Notes: generated by a model from the letters alone, not told the origin. A DNA stretch of 64,000 nt from JADFNB01 sp036397455 (GCA_036397455.1 DASWIX010000076.1:1-64000); one strand, 5' to 3'. Shown: positions 33,608 to 44,467, counted from the first letter of the stretch. Program-made: numbers and translations.

Positions 33608-34884
33608 GACCCGAAGATCCGCCTGCCGGGATAGTGCCCGACATCGTCGAGCTGTTCGGCGATGCGCAACAACTGGTTGTACTTGGCCACGCGATCCGTG
33701 CGCGACGCGGAGCCGGTCTTGATCTGGCCCGCGCCGGTCGCAACGGCCAGATCCGCGATGAACGTGTCTTCGGTCTCGCCGGACCGGTGCGAGATGACCG
33801 TGCCGTAGCCGTTCAACCGCGCCAACTCGATGCACTCTATCGTCTCGGTGAGCGTCCCGATCTGATTCACCTTGATCAGGATCGCGTTGGCCGCGCCCTC
33901 GGTGATCCCGCGGACGAGCAACTCGCCGTTCGTACAGAAGATGTCATCCCCGACGAGTTGCACCTTCTCGCCCAGCGCGTCGGTGAGCCGCTTCCAACCA
34001 TCCCAATCGTCTTCCGCCAGCCCATCCTCGATGGAGATGATCGGATAGGCATCGCACCACTGCTGGTACAGCGCGATCATTTCGTCGGCGGACCGCGTGG
34101 ACTTGTCACCCTTCTTGAAGACATAGGTGCCGTCTTCGTAGAGCTCGCTCGCGGCGACGTCGAGCGCGATGGCCACGTCGTCACCGGGAGCATAGCCCGC
34201 GCGGATAATGGCCTCGACAACCACATCCAGCGCCGCTTCGTTGGAGGGCAGCATGGGCGCGAAGCCCCCCTCGTCACCGACCGCCGTCGACAATCCCTTT
34301 TCCGCCAACACGTTCTTGAGATGATGAAACACCTCGACGCCCATGCGCAGCGCCTCCTCGAACAGGTCCGCGCCCACCGGCACGATCATGAACTCCTGGG
34401 CATCGACGTTGTTCGATGCGTGCGCACCGCCGTTGAGGATGTTCATCTGCAGCACGGGCAGCAGGTGCGCCATCGGCCCGCCCAGATAGCGGTACAACGG
34501 CTGATCGTAATGCGCGGCGGCGGCGCGGGCGGTGGCGAGCGAGACGGCGAGGATGGCGTTGGCGCCGAGTTTGCTCTTGTTGGGGGTGCCGTCCAACTCC
34601 AGCATCGCGCCGTCGACGACGATCTGTTCCGAGGCGTCCATGCCCTCGAGCCTGGGACCGATCTCCTCGTTGATGTTGCGTACCGCGTCCAGGACCCCCT
34701 TGCCGAGGAAGCGCGCCTGATCTCCATCGCGCAGTTCAACCGCCTCGTTTCCCCCCGTTGATGCGCCACTCGGCACCGCCGCGCGTCCCGTCGCGCCGCT
34801 CGCGAGCACCACATCCGCTTCCACGGTGGGATTGCCGCGCGAGTCGAGGATCTCGCGCCCGGTTACGTCGATAATAGTCGTCAT
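33604..34884 (-). CDS. eno: enolase
   Basis: A 426-aa enolase, the normal length: 2-phosphoglycerate to phosphoenolpyruvate in glycolysis. Signatures: ILDSRGNPTVE near the start, PSGASTG, NVDAQEFMIVP, ISIEDGLAEDDW (metal ligands), LVGDDIFCTN, ILIKVNQIGTLTET, SHRSGETEDTFIADL and IKTGSASRTDR. Everything needed for catalysis is present. It is first in a two-gene unit with ftsB. Confidence 0.98.
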   Translation of the reverse strand: MTTIIDVTGREILDSRGNPTVEADVVLASGATGRAAVPSGASTGGNEAVELRDGDQARFLGKGVLDAVRNINEEIGPRLEGMDASEQIVVDGAMLELDGTPNKSKLGANAILAVSLATARAAAAHYDQPLYRYLGGPMAHLLPVLQMNILNGGAHASNNVDAQEFMIVPVGADLFEEALRMGVEVFHHLKNVLAEKGLSTAVGDEGGFAPMLPSNEAALDVVVEAIIRAGYAPGDDVAIALDVAASELYEDGTYVFKKGDKSTRSADEMIALYQQWCDAYPIISIEDGLAEDDWDGWKRLTDALGEKVQLVGDDIFCTNGELLVRGITEGAANAILIKVNQIGTLTETIECIELARLNGYGTVISHRSGETEDTFIADLAVATGAGQIKTGSASRTDRVAKYNQLLRIAEQLDDVGHYPGRRIFGS

Positions 34885-35018
34885 GGATCACTGAGGACGT
34901 TCGTGGATCGCGGCGTTCGCCGCGCGTGTGTGGTCATGGAATGCGGAAGCTAACGGCCCTCGTGCAACGTCGTCAACGCGCGTGACGCCCGCGCCCACAC
35001 CGCGGCCGCGGCAGCGGA

Positions 35019-35591
35019 CTACCGCCGGATCATCACGTGCGCCCAGGGCTTGCCCGCTTCCATGAGCCACGGCCGATCGACCGCCGGACGCGTCGAGATA
35101 CCGAGTGTCGCTTCGGTCGCGTAGGGGACGTAGAGCACGTACAGCCCACTCCCGTTCAGTTCGCCGGTGGTGCCGTCGAACGCGTCGTCATCGCCGGTGA
35201 TGGAGTAGAGCACCGCGGCGCGTTCGGGCATCGGGAGCGCGCCCGCCGCGATCTCCGCCTCGCGCATGGCTTTGATCTCCGCCGTGTTCTTGCCTTCGGC
35301 TTTGAGCGCCCGTCCGCGCGCCATGAACGGCGCGAGCGATTCGTGATAGCAGGCGACGTGCAGGCCTTCCTCCGCGGGATCGTCGGCCAGACACTCCATG
35401 CCGTTGGAACCACCCCGCAGCGTGACGAGCGCGCCGTCACGGTAGCCAAGGACCGCGGCGCCATCGCGCATGGGCGCCGGCAACGCGGAGACGGCCTCGG
35501 CGATCTGCCGTGCCGCCGGCTTGTCCTGGGCCGCCACGGCTGACGTTGCCACAACGAGCATGGCTATCGGGAAAGCGGGGGCGCGTACCAT
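35019..35591 (-). CDS. secreted protein of unknown function
   Basis: A 190-aa protein with a signal peptide (VRAPAFPIAMLVVATSAVAAQD), so periplasmic or secreted. The mature part has ATV-like phrases ALPAPMRDGAAVLGYRDGALVTLRGGSNGMECLADDP, a CYHESLAPFMARGRALKAEGK stretch and a closing DRPWLMEAGKPWAHVMI. The start at 35591 gives a clean signal, whereas an in-frame start at 35693 would add 34 residues before it. Family not recognised. Confidence 0.7.
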   Translation of the reverse strand: MVRAPAFPIAMLVVATSAVAAQDKPAARQIAEAVSALPAPMRDGAAVLGYRDGALVTLRGGSNGMECLADDPAEEGLHVACYHESLAPFMARGRALKAEGKNTAEIKAMREAEIAAGALPMPERAAVLYSITGDDDAFDGTTGELNGSGLYVLYVPYATEATLGISTRPAVDRPWLMEAGKPWAHVMIRR

Positions 35592-35692
35592 AGGGTTGAT
35601 CGCTCCATCGGGGTTGGGGCCACGACACGAAGCGGAAGATACCAACAGCCGTCCGGCCAGGCGAGCGCTCGCCGTGGGGACCGACGCCTGCA

Positions 35693-36445
35693 CTACCCGG
35701 GCGACGAGACTTCGATCGAATCCCGCGTCCGCGCCCGGTCGCGTAGCGTTTCGATGGCCGCGCGGGTTTCGCGCAGCAATTCGTGACGATCGTCGTAGGT
35801 CAGGCCCGCGGTTTCAATCGGCGACCCAAAGAACAACGTGACGGGATGGGGCCGCAGCAACACGGAGCCCTTGGGGAGAATGTTGAACGTGCCGGCGCAG
35901 TACACCGGGATCACCGGCACCTGCGCGGCAATCGCGAGGACGAACGGCCCTTTCTTGAACGGCAGCATCTCGCCGGTTCGGCTGCGCGTGCCTTCCGGAA
36001 ACACCACCGTGTTGAGTCCGTCCCGAATCCACAGCGCGACCTCTTCGTACGCGTCGAACGCGGCCGCCCGGTTCTGTCGATCGATGTAGATGTGACCGGC
36101 GGCCTTCATGGCCTGACCGAGCAACGGGATCGACGCCATTTCCTTCTTCGCCACGAACCGGAGCGTACCCGGCACGGTGCCGGCGAGCGCCAGGATGTCG
36201 AAGAACGACTGATGATTCGACACGTAAATGACCGGCCGGGGGGTGGGCACATTGCCGTATCCAACCAGCGTCACCGGGGTGCCCGCCGCGCGCAGCAGCC
36301 CGCGCGACCACTGACGCGCGGCCTGGTCGTAGATCCCGTCCGTACGGTGTTTCACGCCGAACAGGGCGGCCACGATCGCGGCCGTCCCCCAGAACACCGT
36401 CAGGACGAGAACGGTCGGATAGTACAACAGGGTACGCAGGAGCAT
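35693..36445 (-). CDS. plsC: 1-acyl-sn-glycerol-3-phosphate acyltransferase
   Basis: A 250-aa PlsC-type acyltransferase that transfers an acyl chain to lysophosphatidate at the inner membrane. An N-terminal TM (LYYPTVLVLTVFWGTAAIVAALF), the catalytic NHQSFFD (HX4D), FVAKKEM, HIYIDRQNR and FPEGTRSRTGEML are all present. It is the last gene of the nnr - propeller - thiL - plsC unit, 3 nt after thiL. Confidence 0.94.
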   Translation of the reverse strand: MLLRTLLYYPTVLVLTVFWGTAAIVAALFGVKHRTDGIYDQAARQWSRGLLRAAGTPVTLVGYGNVPTPRPVIYVSNHQSFFDILALAGTVPGTLRFVAKKEMASIPLLGQAMKAAGHIYIDRQNRAAAFDAYEEVALWIRDGLNTVVFPEGTRSRTGEMLPFKKGPFVLAIAAQVPVIPVYCAGTFNILPKGSVLLRPHPVTLFFGSPIETAGLTYDDRHELLRETRAAIETLRDRARTRDSIEVSSPG

Positions 36446-36448
36446 CGG

Positions 36449-37393
36449 CTAAAAGTGGGAGAACCCGTGCGGCGGGGCTACCTCCCGACCTTCGCGCTCG
36501 AGCCGCACACCGGTGCCGCTGTCGATGGTCCCAATACGCGAGAGGGGGATCCCGAACGTCCGCCCAAACTCGCCCGCCGCCTCCGACGCGACCTGGGCGG
36601 GGAGTGCGACGAGCAGTTCGTACTCCTCGCCGCCCAGCATCGATTGCCATCGAGTCACGTCGGGGTAAAGCGGCACCAGATCCGTCACGATTGTGCACCG
36701 CACCGCGGAAGCGGCCGCCAGGTGGCCGGCGTCCCCCAACAAGCCGTCGCTCAGATCGATCATCGCTTTCGCGCCGCGGTCGCGTAGCCATTGACCGGGC
36801 CCGATCCGCGGCTCGGGGGTCGCGAACCGGGCGCGGTGTCCAGCCTCCGGTTCCTCCCCAGCTTCCCACGCGGCGATCGCCTCCGCCGGCCCGCCCAGCG
36901 CGCCGGTCACGAACACCAGGTCGCCGGGCTCCGCCCCAGCCCGCAACACCGGGCGCGTCACCGTCCCGACCACTGTGCAATCGACCACGATCCGGTCGGC
37001 ACGTACCAGGTCGCCGCCCCAGACCACGGCCCCCGCGGGCGCGGCCACCGCGGCAACGCCTTCCATCAATTCCTCGGCGAGGGCAAGATCGTCGGCGGGA
37101 ACGGCCACACTGGCCATGACCCCTATCGGCTGGGCGGCGACCGCGGCCAGATCGGACAGGGCGGCGGCGGCGGCGCGCCACCCGATTTCGCGCGGTGACA
37201 CCCAGGCGCGGCGAAAGTGGGTGCCTTCCACCGACATGTCAGACGAGATCGCGACACGCGCGTCACCGAGCTGCACGATGGCGGCGTCATCGCCGGCGGC
37301 CGCTACGCGAGACCCGAGCCGCCGCCAAATGGCGCGGATACGGTCGAACTCGGCGCCCGGGCCAAGCGGCGTGTGCAACGGATCATGCATCAT
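36449..37393 (-). CDS. thiL: thiamine-monophosphate kinase
   Basis: A 314-aa ThiL: ATP-dependent phosphorylation of thiamine phosphate to thiamine diphosphate. Seen: GDDAAIV near residue 34, the acid cluster ISSDMSVEGTHFRR, WRAAAAALSDLAA, GGDLVRAD, MIDLSDGLLGDAGHL and GGEEYELLVAL. All are family hallmarks. Its ATG overlaps the stop of the propeller gene by 4 nt. Confidence 0.95.
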   Translation of the reverse strand: MMHDPLHTPLGPGAEFDRIRAIWRRLGSRVAAAGDDAAIVQLGDARVAISSDMSVEGTHFRRAWVSPREIGWRAAAAALSDLAAVAAQPIGVMASVAVPADDLALAEELMEGVAAVAAPAGAVVWGGDLVRADRIVVDCTVVGTVTRPVLRAGAEPGDLVFVTGALGGPAEAIAAWEAGEEPEAGHRARFATPEPRIGPGQWLRDRGAKAMIDLSDGLLGDAGHLAAASAVRCTIVTDLVPLYPDVTRWQSMLGGEEYELLVALPAQVASEAAGEFGRTFGIPLSRIGTIDSGTGVRLEREGREVAPPHGFSHF

Positions 37394-38952
37394 GGAAGCA
37401 GTGCCTCCCGCGCGAACCGCACCAGGCCCGTTTCGGTCGCCACCCAGAGGTAGGGACCCGCCACCACCAGCCCGCGCACCGATCCCGGGACATCCGCGGG
37501 TGCCCGGAAGATCTGATAATCACGCTGGCGAAAGCGATAGAACGCGATGCCGCCCTGGGCACCGATCCACACCCCGCCGCGATCACCGGCCAGCGCGAAG
37601 ATGGGTCCGATATCCGAACTCACCAGGCGTTCGACCTGCCATGTCCCAGCCGGCGCGCGCCAGACGATCCGATCGATACTCGCCGCCACGACGGTATCGG
37701 CGGCGTGCGTCACGGCCACGATGGCGACCGTGAGGTCGACATTCGACGCGACCTCGGTCGGCACGAGCAGGTCACTTCCCGGCGCGGCCATGGCGAGGCC
37801 GCTGGTGGTGCCGACCCATACCGTGTCTCGCGCCGCGGACAACGCCAGCACCGGGACGCGTGTTTGGCCCGCCGAGGCGCCGACGCCTCCCGCGGGAAAG
37901 AACGCCAATCCGAACGCGGTACCCACCCAGACACCGGACGGGCCCTGGGCGAGCGCGTACGTGTCGCGATCGGGCAGTCCCTGAGAGGTGCCCAGCCGGC
38001 GCGTGCCGCCATCCGGCCCGAAGACGACCACGCCGGCGTCGGTCGCGGCCCAGACCTCATGCTCCCGCGCCATCAAGGCGCGAACGCCGTTGAACCCCAG
38101 GCCCGTCGCGCGCGGCCCCTGGACCGTCTCGAAGCGCTGCAAGTCATCATCGACGAAGGTGAACCCCGAGCGGCGGCTGCGATGGTCGGTACCGACCCAG
38201 ACGCCGCCGGGGACCGTAACGACCGCGCCGACGCCCTGGTCGAGCAGGCCGAACGGCACGCGCTCGAGCTGCGCAGTCAGCGGGTCGAGGTGGACCACGC
38301 CGAATCCATCGGTGCCGAGGTAATAGTCGCCCACGATCGGCGCGCGCGCGGCGCTGGTGTAGCGGTAGGTTCGCAGGCGGTCGTCCGTGAGGACCGATGC
38401 GCGCATCGCGTCGGCGACCGGTTGCGCGGCAAGCACGGCCTCGACGGACATCGATCCGCGACGTCGACCGGGCGGCGGCAGATTCCGGCTCGGCGCCGGA
38501 ATGAACGACCCACGCGCGAGAAACGCCCACCCGGTTCGGCCGCGCAGGTAGATCCCGTTGAACGGGTCATCCCCGTCGTACAGCAGTTCTTGCACGCCAC
38601 CCGGTACGATCATCGACTCGAACTGTCGAAACGCGGGACGGTATTTCGTGAGCCCGTTGCGGGTGGCAAGCCAGACTGATTCATCGGCGGGATCGGCCAG
38701 GACGGCATTGACGCGTTCGGTCGGATACCCGTCGACGACCGTGGCGGGCGCGTCCCAGCGATGAAACCGCCGATCGTAGATGGCGAGTCCGTTGGGCGTT
38801 GCCACGAACAGGTGCGATTCCGACACGGCGAGCGCATCGACCGTGCTGAAATCCGAGACGACCGAGCGGTGTTCGGGGCGCCAGACCCGACTCCCCTGCG
38901 CGTGGGGATGCAGCGCGACCGCGATGGCCGCGACAGCGAGGACCGGCGGCAC
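37390..38952 (-). CDS. secreted beta-propeller protein
   Basis: A 520-aa protein beginning with a short hydrophobic stretch (PPVLAVAAIAVALHPHAQ), a probable signal. Repeated blades of the two-component-regulator propeller type follow: VATPNGLAIYDRRFHRW, VWLATRNGLTKYRP, VWVGTDHRSRRSGF, VWAATDAGVVVFGP, VWVGTAFGLAFFPAGG, VWVGTTSGLAMAAPG, VWIGAQGGIAFYRF and LWVATETGLVRFAREALL. The blades have no attached sensor or enzyme domain, so the protein is a stand-alone propeller. Sitting directly between nnr and thiL (TAG-GTG with nnr; ATGA with thiL) suggests co-expression with cofactor enzymes, but the link is unexplained. Confidence 0.85.
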   Translation of the reverse strand: MPPVLAVAAIAVALHPHAQGSRVWRPEHRSVVSDFSTVDALAVSESHLFVATPNGLAIYDRRFHRWDAPATVVDGYPTERVNAVLADPADESVWLATRNGLTKYRPAFRQFESMIVPGGVQELLYDGDDPFNGIYLRGRTGWAFLARGSFIPAPSRNLPPPGRRRGSMSVEAVLAAQPVADAMRASVLTDDRLRTYRYTSAARAPIVGDYYLGTDGFGVVHLDPLTAQLERVPFGLLDQGVGAVVTVPGGVWVGTDHRSRRSGFTFVDDDLQRFETVQGPRATGLGFNGVRALMAREHEVWAATDAGVVVFGPDGGTRRLGTSQGLPDRDTYALAQGPSGVWVGTAFGLAFFPAGGVGASAGQTRVPVLALSAARDTVWVGTTSGLAMAAPGSDLLVPTEVASNVDLTVAIVAVTHAADTVVAASIDRIVWRAPAGTWQVERLVSSDIGPIFALAGDRGGVWIGAQGGIAFYRFRQRDYQIFRAPADVPGSVRGLVVAGPYLWVATETGLVRFAREALLP

Positions 38953-40494
38953 CTACGCGACCGCCGGGGCGTCGAGCGCGACGAGGATGGGCGGCGCCGG
39001 CGGGCGCTGGTCGTTCCACGCCTGCCACACACCCGAAAACGCGGCGGCCACGTCTTCGGGCCGCGTCGCCCGGACGCCGAGTGGCGCCGACGCTCGCTCC
39101 GCGGCGCGACCCAATGCCTGCGCGCCGAGCGCCGCGGCATCACCGGGCGCCAGACCCCGCGCGAGCCACGCCCCGATGCAGCCAGCGAGCAGGTCGCCGC
39201 TGCCTCCGGTTGCGAGCGCCGGATTACCCGCGGCGACGACGCGGGTGCGCTGGCGTTCCGCGATCACCGTGGGCACCCCTTTCAAGAGGACGGCGGCACG
39301 ACCGGACACCTGCACCACCGCCGCCATCGCCGCTGCATAGCGATCGGTCCGCGCGAGGTCGGCGAGCGCCGGGAACTGGGCCGCGAATTCGCCGGCGTGC
39401 GGGGTCAGCACGCGCGGCGCCTCTCCCAGACCCGCCACGTCCGGGACGTGCAGCGCGTCGGCGTCGATCACGATCGGCCCGGCGCAGCGCGTCACCACGG
39501 CGCGGGCAAACGCCTCGCGCTCCGGGCCGCGGCCCAGCCCGGGCCCCAGCACGATGGCATCCGCCCAACTCATGGCCTCGATCAACGCGGGCTCCGGGTT
39601 CCCGGCGAGCGCGGTCGTGAGGGTGAGCGCATCGGGGAAATTCGTCTGCGCCGCGCGGACCGACTCTGCATCGAGCGCCAACTTCACGAGGCCGGCACCG
39701 GCGGCAAAGGCCGCGCGCGCGACGTGCATCGCGGCACCGGCCATGCCGCGACCGCCGCCGATGACGAGCAGGCGACCGCGCTCGCCCTTGTGCATCGAGG
39801 CCCCGATGGATGGGACCACGCTGCCCGCCCACCGATCGGTGACGAAGCCGGGGCACTCGGCCCCGGGCGGCGGAAAACCGATGTCGACCACCACCACTCG
39901 GCCGGCGGCGTGGCGGGCCGCCAGGTGGCCGCGCCGAAACCCGCCGAACGTGACCGTGAGCGCCGCCGTGAGACGACTGTGGTGCTCGCCGCTCGTCAGG
40001 TCGAGGCCGGTGGGCCCATCCACCGCCGCCACCGGTGCGCCGTGCGCGCATAGGCGGTCGACGAGATCCGCCAGCGGCGCTCGCGGCGCGCCGTTCGCCC
40101 CGGTACCGAGCAGCGCGTCAACCAGCACGCCGGCGGGCGGCCACGGCGCGGCCGGATCGAGCAGGGCGACGCCCTGCTGGAGCGCGAGGGTGCGGTTGGC
40201 CTCGCAGTCGGGCGACCGCGCGGTCGAGACGTCGGCGACGGAGACCCGCACGCCGGCGGCGTGCAGGGCGCGGGCAATCACCCAGCCGTCGCCGCCGTTG
40301 TTCCCGGGGCCGGCCGCCACGATGACGCTCCGGGCGAGCTGGTCGGCGAAGGTCTGCGCGATGATCCCGGCCGCGGCACGGCCCGCGGCCTCCATCAGCA
40401 CGCGACTGGGGATCTGGGCGTGTTCCCGCGCCTGCGCATCCCATGCCGCCGCCTCGGCGGCGGTGAGCACGGGAACGGATCGCGGATCAATCAC
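38953..40494 (-). CDS. nnr: bifunctional NAD(P)H-hydrate epimerase / dehydratase
   Basis: A 513-aa fusion. Residues 1-215 are the epimerase (NnrE/YjeF_N): AAEAAAWDAQARE, AAGPGNNGGDGWVIARAL, VDALLGTGANG and VDGPTGLDLTSGE. Residues about 225-500 are the ADP/ATP-dependent dehydratase (NnrD, carbohydrate-kinase fold): HKGERGRLLVIGGGRGMAGA, VLGPGLGR, VLTPHAGEF, LLKGVPTVI and NPALATGGSGDLLAG. It repairs hydrated NAD(P)H. GTG start. It leads the unit with the propeller, thiL and plsC. Confidence 0.96.
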   Translation of the reverse strand: MIDPRSVPVLTAAEAAAWDAQAREHAQIPSRVLMEAAGRAAAGIIAQTFADQLARSVIVAAGPGNNGGDGWVIARALHAAGVRVSVADVSTARSPDCEANRTLALQQGVALLDPAAPWPPAGVLVDALLGTGANGAPRAPLADLVDRLCAHGAPVAAVDGPTGLDLTSGEHHSRLTAALTVTFGGFRRGHLAARHAAGRVVVVDIGFPPPGAECPGFVTDRWAGSVVPSIGASMHKGERGRLLVIGGGRGMAGAAMHVARAAFAAGAGLVKLALDAESVRAAQTNFPDALTLTTALAGNPEPALIEAMSWADAIVLGPGLGRGPEREAFARAVVTRCAGPIVIDADALHVPDVAGLGEAPRVLTPHAGEFAAQFPALADLARTDRYAAAMAAVVQVSGRAAVLLKGVPTVIAERQRTRVVAAGNPALATGGSGDLLAGCIGAWLARGLAPGDAAALGAQALGRAAERASAPLGVRATRPEDVAAAFSGVWQAWNDQRPPAPPILVALDAPAVA

Positions 40495-40570
40495 GATGTC
40501 GTCGGTCGGGTTGGCTGCGGCGCGCCGTCACGCGGCGCCGCGGCTTAGGGAATACGCTGCTGGCCGCGTC

Positions 40571-40765
40571 CTACTTGAAGCTCTGCCCGATGGCACGCCC
40601 GAGCGAGATCTCGCCGTTGTCAATCCGGAGGTTGAAACCGCACTCGGGATTGGTGCATACCCACGCCTTGTAGGTGATGGGCGCCCCGTCGCGCCCGTAG
40701 TCGGAGAGCGGGATGAGCACGCCGGCGTTGCATTTCTGACACCCCGGCCAATCCTTCGCTTCCAT
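40571..40765 (-). CDS. small zinc-ribbon protein
   Basis: A 64-aa protein with CQKC near residue 9 and CTNPEC near 36, which could bind one zinc ion. The tail reads FNLRIDNGEISLGRAIGQSFK. It lies 29 nt downstream of the Minf_1886 gene in the glyA operon. Start chosen at EAKDWPGC; a longer frame runs into the neighbour. Function unknown. Confidence 0.72.
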   Translation of the reverse strand: MEAKDWPGCQKCNAGVLIPLSDYGRDGAPITYKAWVCTNPECGFNLRIDNGEISLGRAIGQSFK

Positions 40766-40794
40766 GATTCCCCCTTGCACGCGTACCCAGGTGG

Positions 40795-41193
40795 CTAGCG
40801 ATCGCAGCCGGCTCCTTCCACCCCCGACCACGGATAATGCTGCTCCAGCGCTTCCGGGAACTGGTACACCTCCTCAAAATCTTCGATGCGATCCTCCGGC
40901 TGCCCAATCAGCAGGCCGATCTCGATCAGCGTGTAGACGACGTGTCCGATGTCCCTGGTGCTGTGGATCCCCCAGTGCCCGAAGACGCTGCGCGCCGTCA
41001 GGCCAAACTGCTCGCGCGCGAAATCGCGACACCCCCAGGCCAACTCGTCGCCGGTAACATGGCCCCGAACGGGGCGATGTTCCTGACAATACTCGAGTGC
41101 CGCGAGCACGAACAGGTACGCACGCGGGTCGTAACGCCCGTCGCGTGCCTGAATCTGATCGACGATCTCGTCGGCTAACTGAAGCTGGAACAC
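40795..41193 (-). CDS. Minf_1886 family protein
   Basis: A 132-aa protein. QARDGRYDPRAYLFVLAALEYC, HVTGDELAWGCRDFAREQFG, LTARSVFGHWGIHSTRDIGHVVYTLIEIGLL and EDFEEVY are the pattern of the Minf_1886 family, a short uncharacterised family common in several deep phyla. No known role. GTG start at 41193 has no strong ribosome binding site. The gene is 43 nt downstream of glyA. Confidence 0.85.
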   Translation of the reverse strand: MFQLQLADEIVDQIQARDGRYDPRAYLFVLAALEYCQEHRPVRGHVTGDELAWGCRDFAREQFGLTARSVFGHWGIHSTRDIGHVVYTLIEIGLLIGQPEDRIEDFEEVYQFPEALEQHYPWSGVEGAGCDR

Positions 41194-41236
41194 ACTACTA
41201 AGGTGAGACGGAGAGGGCCCGTGAGCAAGGGCGGTT

Positions 41237-42499
<1,263 letters not shown>

Positions 42500-42501
42500 G
42501 G

Positions 42502-43611
42502 TCAGATCCTGTGAGGTAGACCGCGGGCCTGTTCGGCCGCGGCCACGCGTTCCTCGGCGATGTGGTCGGCGGCCTGATACGACGGGATACCCTGTTCGCG
42601 CGCCCGTTCGAGAATCCGCAGGATCGTATCGTAGATCTCGCCCGCCTTGGTGTGCGCCCGCTCCTTACTCCACCCCTCGACCTCGCCGTTCACGTTGATC
42701 AGGCCGCCGCTGTTGATCACGTAGTCGGGCGCGTAGATGACCCCGCGTGCGCTCAATGCGTCGCCGTGACGCGCGTCGGCGAGCTGGTTGTTGGCCGCCC
42801 CGGCCACGATGGCGACCTTGAGGACGGCGAGCGTGTCGTCGTTGACGACGGCGCCGAGCGCGCACGGCGCGAAGATGTCGGCGTCCTGCCCGTAGATGGC
42901 GTCGGTCGCAACCGCGGTCGCGCCGAATTCCTTCACGACCCGCGCGACCTTCTCGTCGTCGATATCGGTCACGATCAGGCGAGCGCCTGCTTCGTGCAGG
43001 TGCTTGCACAGATAGTACCCGACGTGGCCACAACCCTGGACGGCCACCGTCTTGCCCGACAGATCGTCACTGCCGTAGTGGAACTTGGCGCACGCCTGCA
43101 TCCCGCGGAACGTGCCGAACGCGGTCACGGGCGACGGGTCCCCCGACGCGTCGGCAAGTCCCACGACATGCGTGGTTTCCTGGCGAATCCACTCCATGTC
43201 CTGCGTGCCGGTCCCGACGTCCTCGGCAGTAATGTACCGACCGGCCAACGCATCGACGTGCCGGCCGTGCGCCCGAAAGATCCCTTCGCGGTCGGTGGTA
43301 CTGTTGTTCCCGATGATCACGCTTTTCCCGCCCCCGAGGTTCACGCCGGCGACGGCCGCTTTGTAGGTCATCCCCCGCGCCAGCCGCAACACGTCGCGCA
43401 ACGCCTCGTTGTCGTTCCGGTAGGCCCAGAACCGCGTGCCGCCAAGCGACGGGCCGAGGGCGGTATTGTGAATGGCGATGATGCCCCGATAGCCGGCCAC
43501 CGGATCGTACCAGAAGCTGACCTGCTCGTGATTGTATACCGCGAGCTTGTCGAACACTTCGGCGGCCCGCGCCGTTACCGCGGCATTGGGATCCTTGAGA
43601 TCTGTGCTCAC
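42502..43611 (-). CDS. leucine/phenylalanine/valine-type amino acid dehydrogenase
   Basis: A 369-aa NAD-dependent amino acid dehydrogenase. The N-terminal Glu/Leu/Phe/Val domain has GLSLGG-like PSLGGTRFW, ARGMTYKAAVAGVNLGGGKSV (catalytic Lys) and TAEDVGTGTQDMEWI. The Rossmann domain has VAVQGCGHVGYYLCKHLHEAGA. Leucine dehydrogenases deaminate branched-chain amino acids to oxo acids. Substrate choice (Leu, Val or Phe) is not decided by sequence. GTG start, 7 nt after the hydroxyacyl-CoA dehydrogenase stop. Confidence 0.92.
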   Translation of the reverse strand: MSTDLKDPNAAVTARAAEVFDKLAVYNHEQVSFWYDPVAGYRGIIAIHNTALGPSLGGTRFWAYRNDNEALRDVLRLARGMTYKAAVAGVNLGGGKSVIIGNNSTTDREGIFRAHGRHVDALAGRYITAEDVGTGTQDMEWIRQETTHVVGLADASGDPSPVTAFGTFRGMQACAKFHYGSDDLSGKTVAVQGCGHVGYYLCKHLHEAGARLIVTDIDDEKVARVVKEFGATAVATDAIYGQDADIFAPCALGAVVNDDTLAVLKVAIVAGAANNQLADARHGDALSARGVIYAPDYVINSGGLINVNGEVEGWSKERAHTKAGEIYDTILRILERAREQGIPSYQAADHIAEERVAAAEQARGLPHRI

Positions 43612-43618
43612 GTATCAC

Positions 43619-44467
43619 TCACTTGCTGTAGAGGTAAAACCCGTGACCGCTCTTACGACCGATGCGGCCGGCGGCAACCATCTTACGCAGTAACGGACAC
43701 GGACGGTACTTGTCGTCCCCCAGCCCGCGGTGCAGCACGTCCAGTATCGCCAGACAGACGTCCAAACCGATCAGGTCAGCCAGGGCCAGCGGCCCCATCG
43801 GGTGGTTCATGCCCAGCTTCAGCACCGTGTCGATCGCCTCGGGTTGCGCCACCCCTTCCATCACACAGTAGACCGCCTCGTTGATCATCGGCATGAGCAC
43901 CCGGTTCGACACGAAGCCGGGATAATCGTTCACCTCGACCGGGGTCTTGCCGAGCGCGCGCGCCAGCTCCATCACCGTGGCCGTCGTCGCCTCCGATGTG
44001 GCCAGCCCGCGAATCACCTCGACCAGGACCATGACCGGCACCGGATTCATGAAGTGCATGCCGATGACCCGGTCCGGCCGCCGCGTGCGGGCGGCGATCT
44101 CCGTGATGGAGATGGACGACGTGTTGGTGGCGAGGATGGCCTCGTCACCGGCCGCGCGATCCAGCTCCTCGAAGATCGCGAACTTGAGGTCGGGACGCTC
44201 GCTGGCCGCTTCCACCACAAGTTCGGCGTCGCTCACCTCGGCAAGCGACCCGGAACTCGTGATGCGCGCCAGCGCCGCGTCCCGATCGGCTTCCGTGAGC
44301 GCGCCCTGCTTGATCTGCCGATCCATGTTCTTGCGGATCGTCGCGAGCGCCCGCTCGAGCTGTGCCGCGTCGATATCGACCAGTCGCACCTGGGAGCCGT
44401 TCAGCGCGAACACGTGCGCGATCCCGTTGCCCATGGTGCCCGCGCCAACCACCGCTATGCGCTTCAC
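43619..44467 (-). CDS. 3-hydroxybutyryl-CoA dehydrogenase
   Basis: A 282-aa protein: NAD-binding VVGAGTMGNGIAHVFA at the start, VVEAASERPDLKFAIFEELDR, ATNTSSISITEIA, GMHFMNPVPVM (active-site His) and NDYPGFVSNRVLMPMINEAV. C-terminal GMNHPMGPLALADLIGLD is the dimer domain. It oxidises (or reduces) 3-hydroxybutyryl-CoA. GTG start at 44467 overlaps the CPBP stop by 4 nt. Confidence 0.94.
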   Translation of the reverse strand: MKRIAVVGAGTMGNGIAHVFALNGSQVRLVDIDAAQLERALATIRKNMDRQIKQGALTEADRDAALARITSSGSLAEVSDAELVVEAASERPDLKFAIFEELDRAAGDEAILATNTSSISITEIAARTRRPDRVIGMHFMNPVPVMVLVEVIRGLATSEATTATVMELARALGKTPVEVNDYPGFVSNRVLMPMINEAVYCVMEGVAQPEAIDTVLKLGMNHPMGPLALADLIGLDVCLAILDVLHRGLGDDKYRPCPLLRKMVAAGRIGRKSGHGFYLYSK

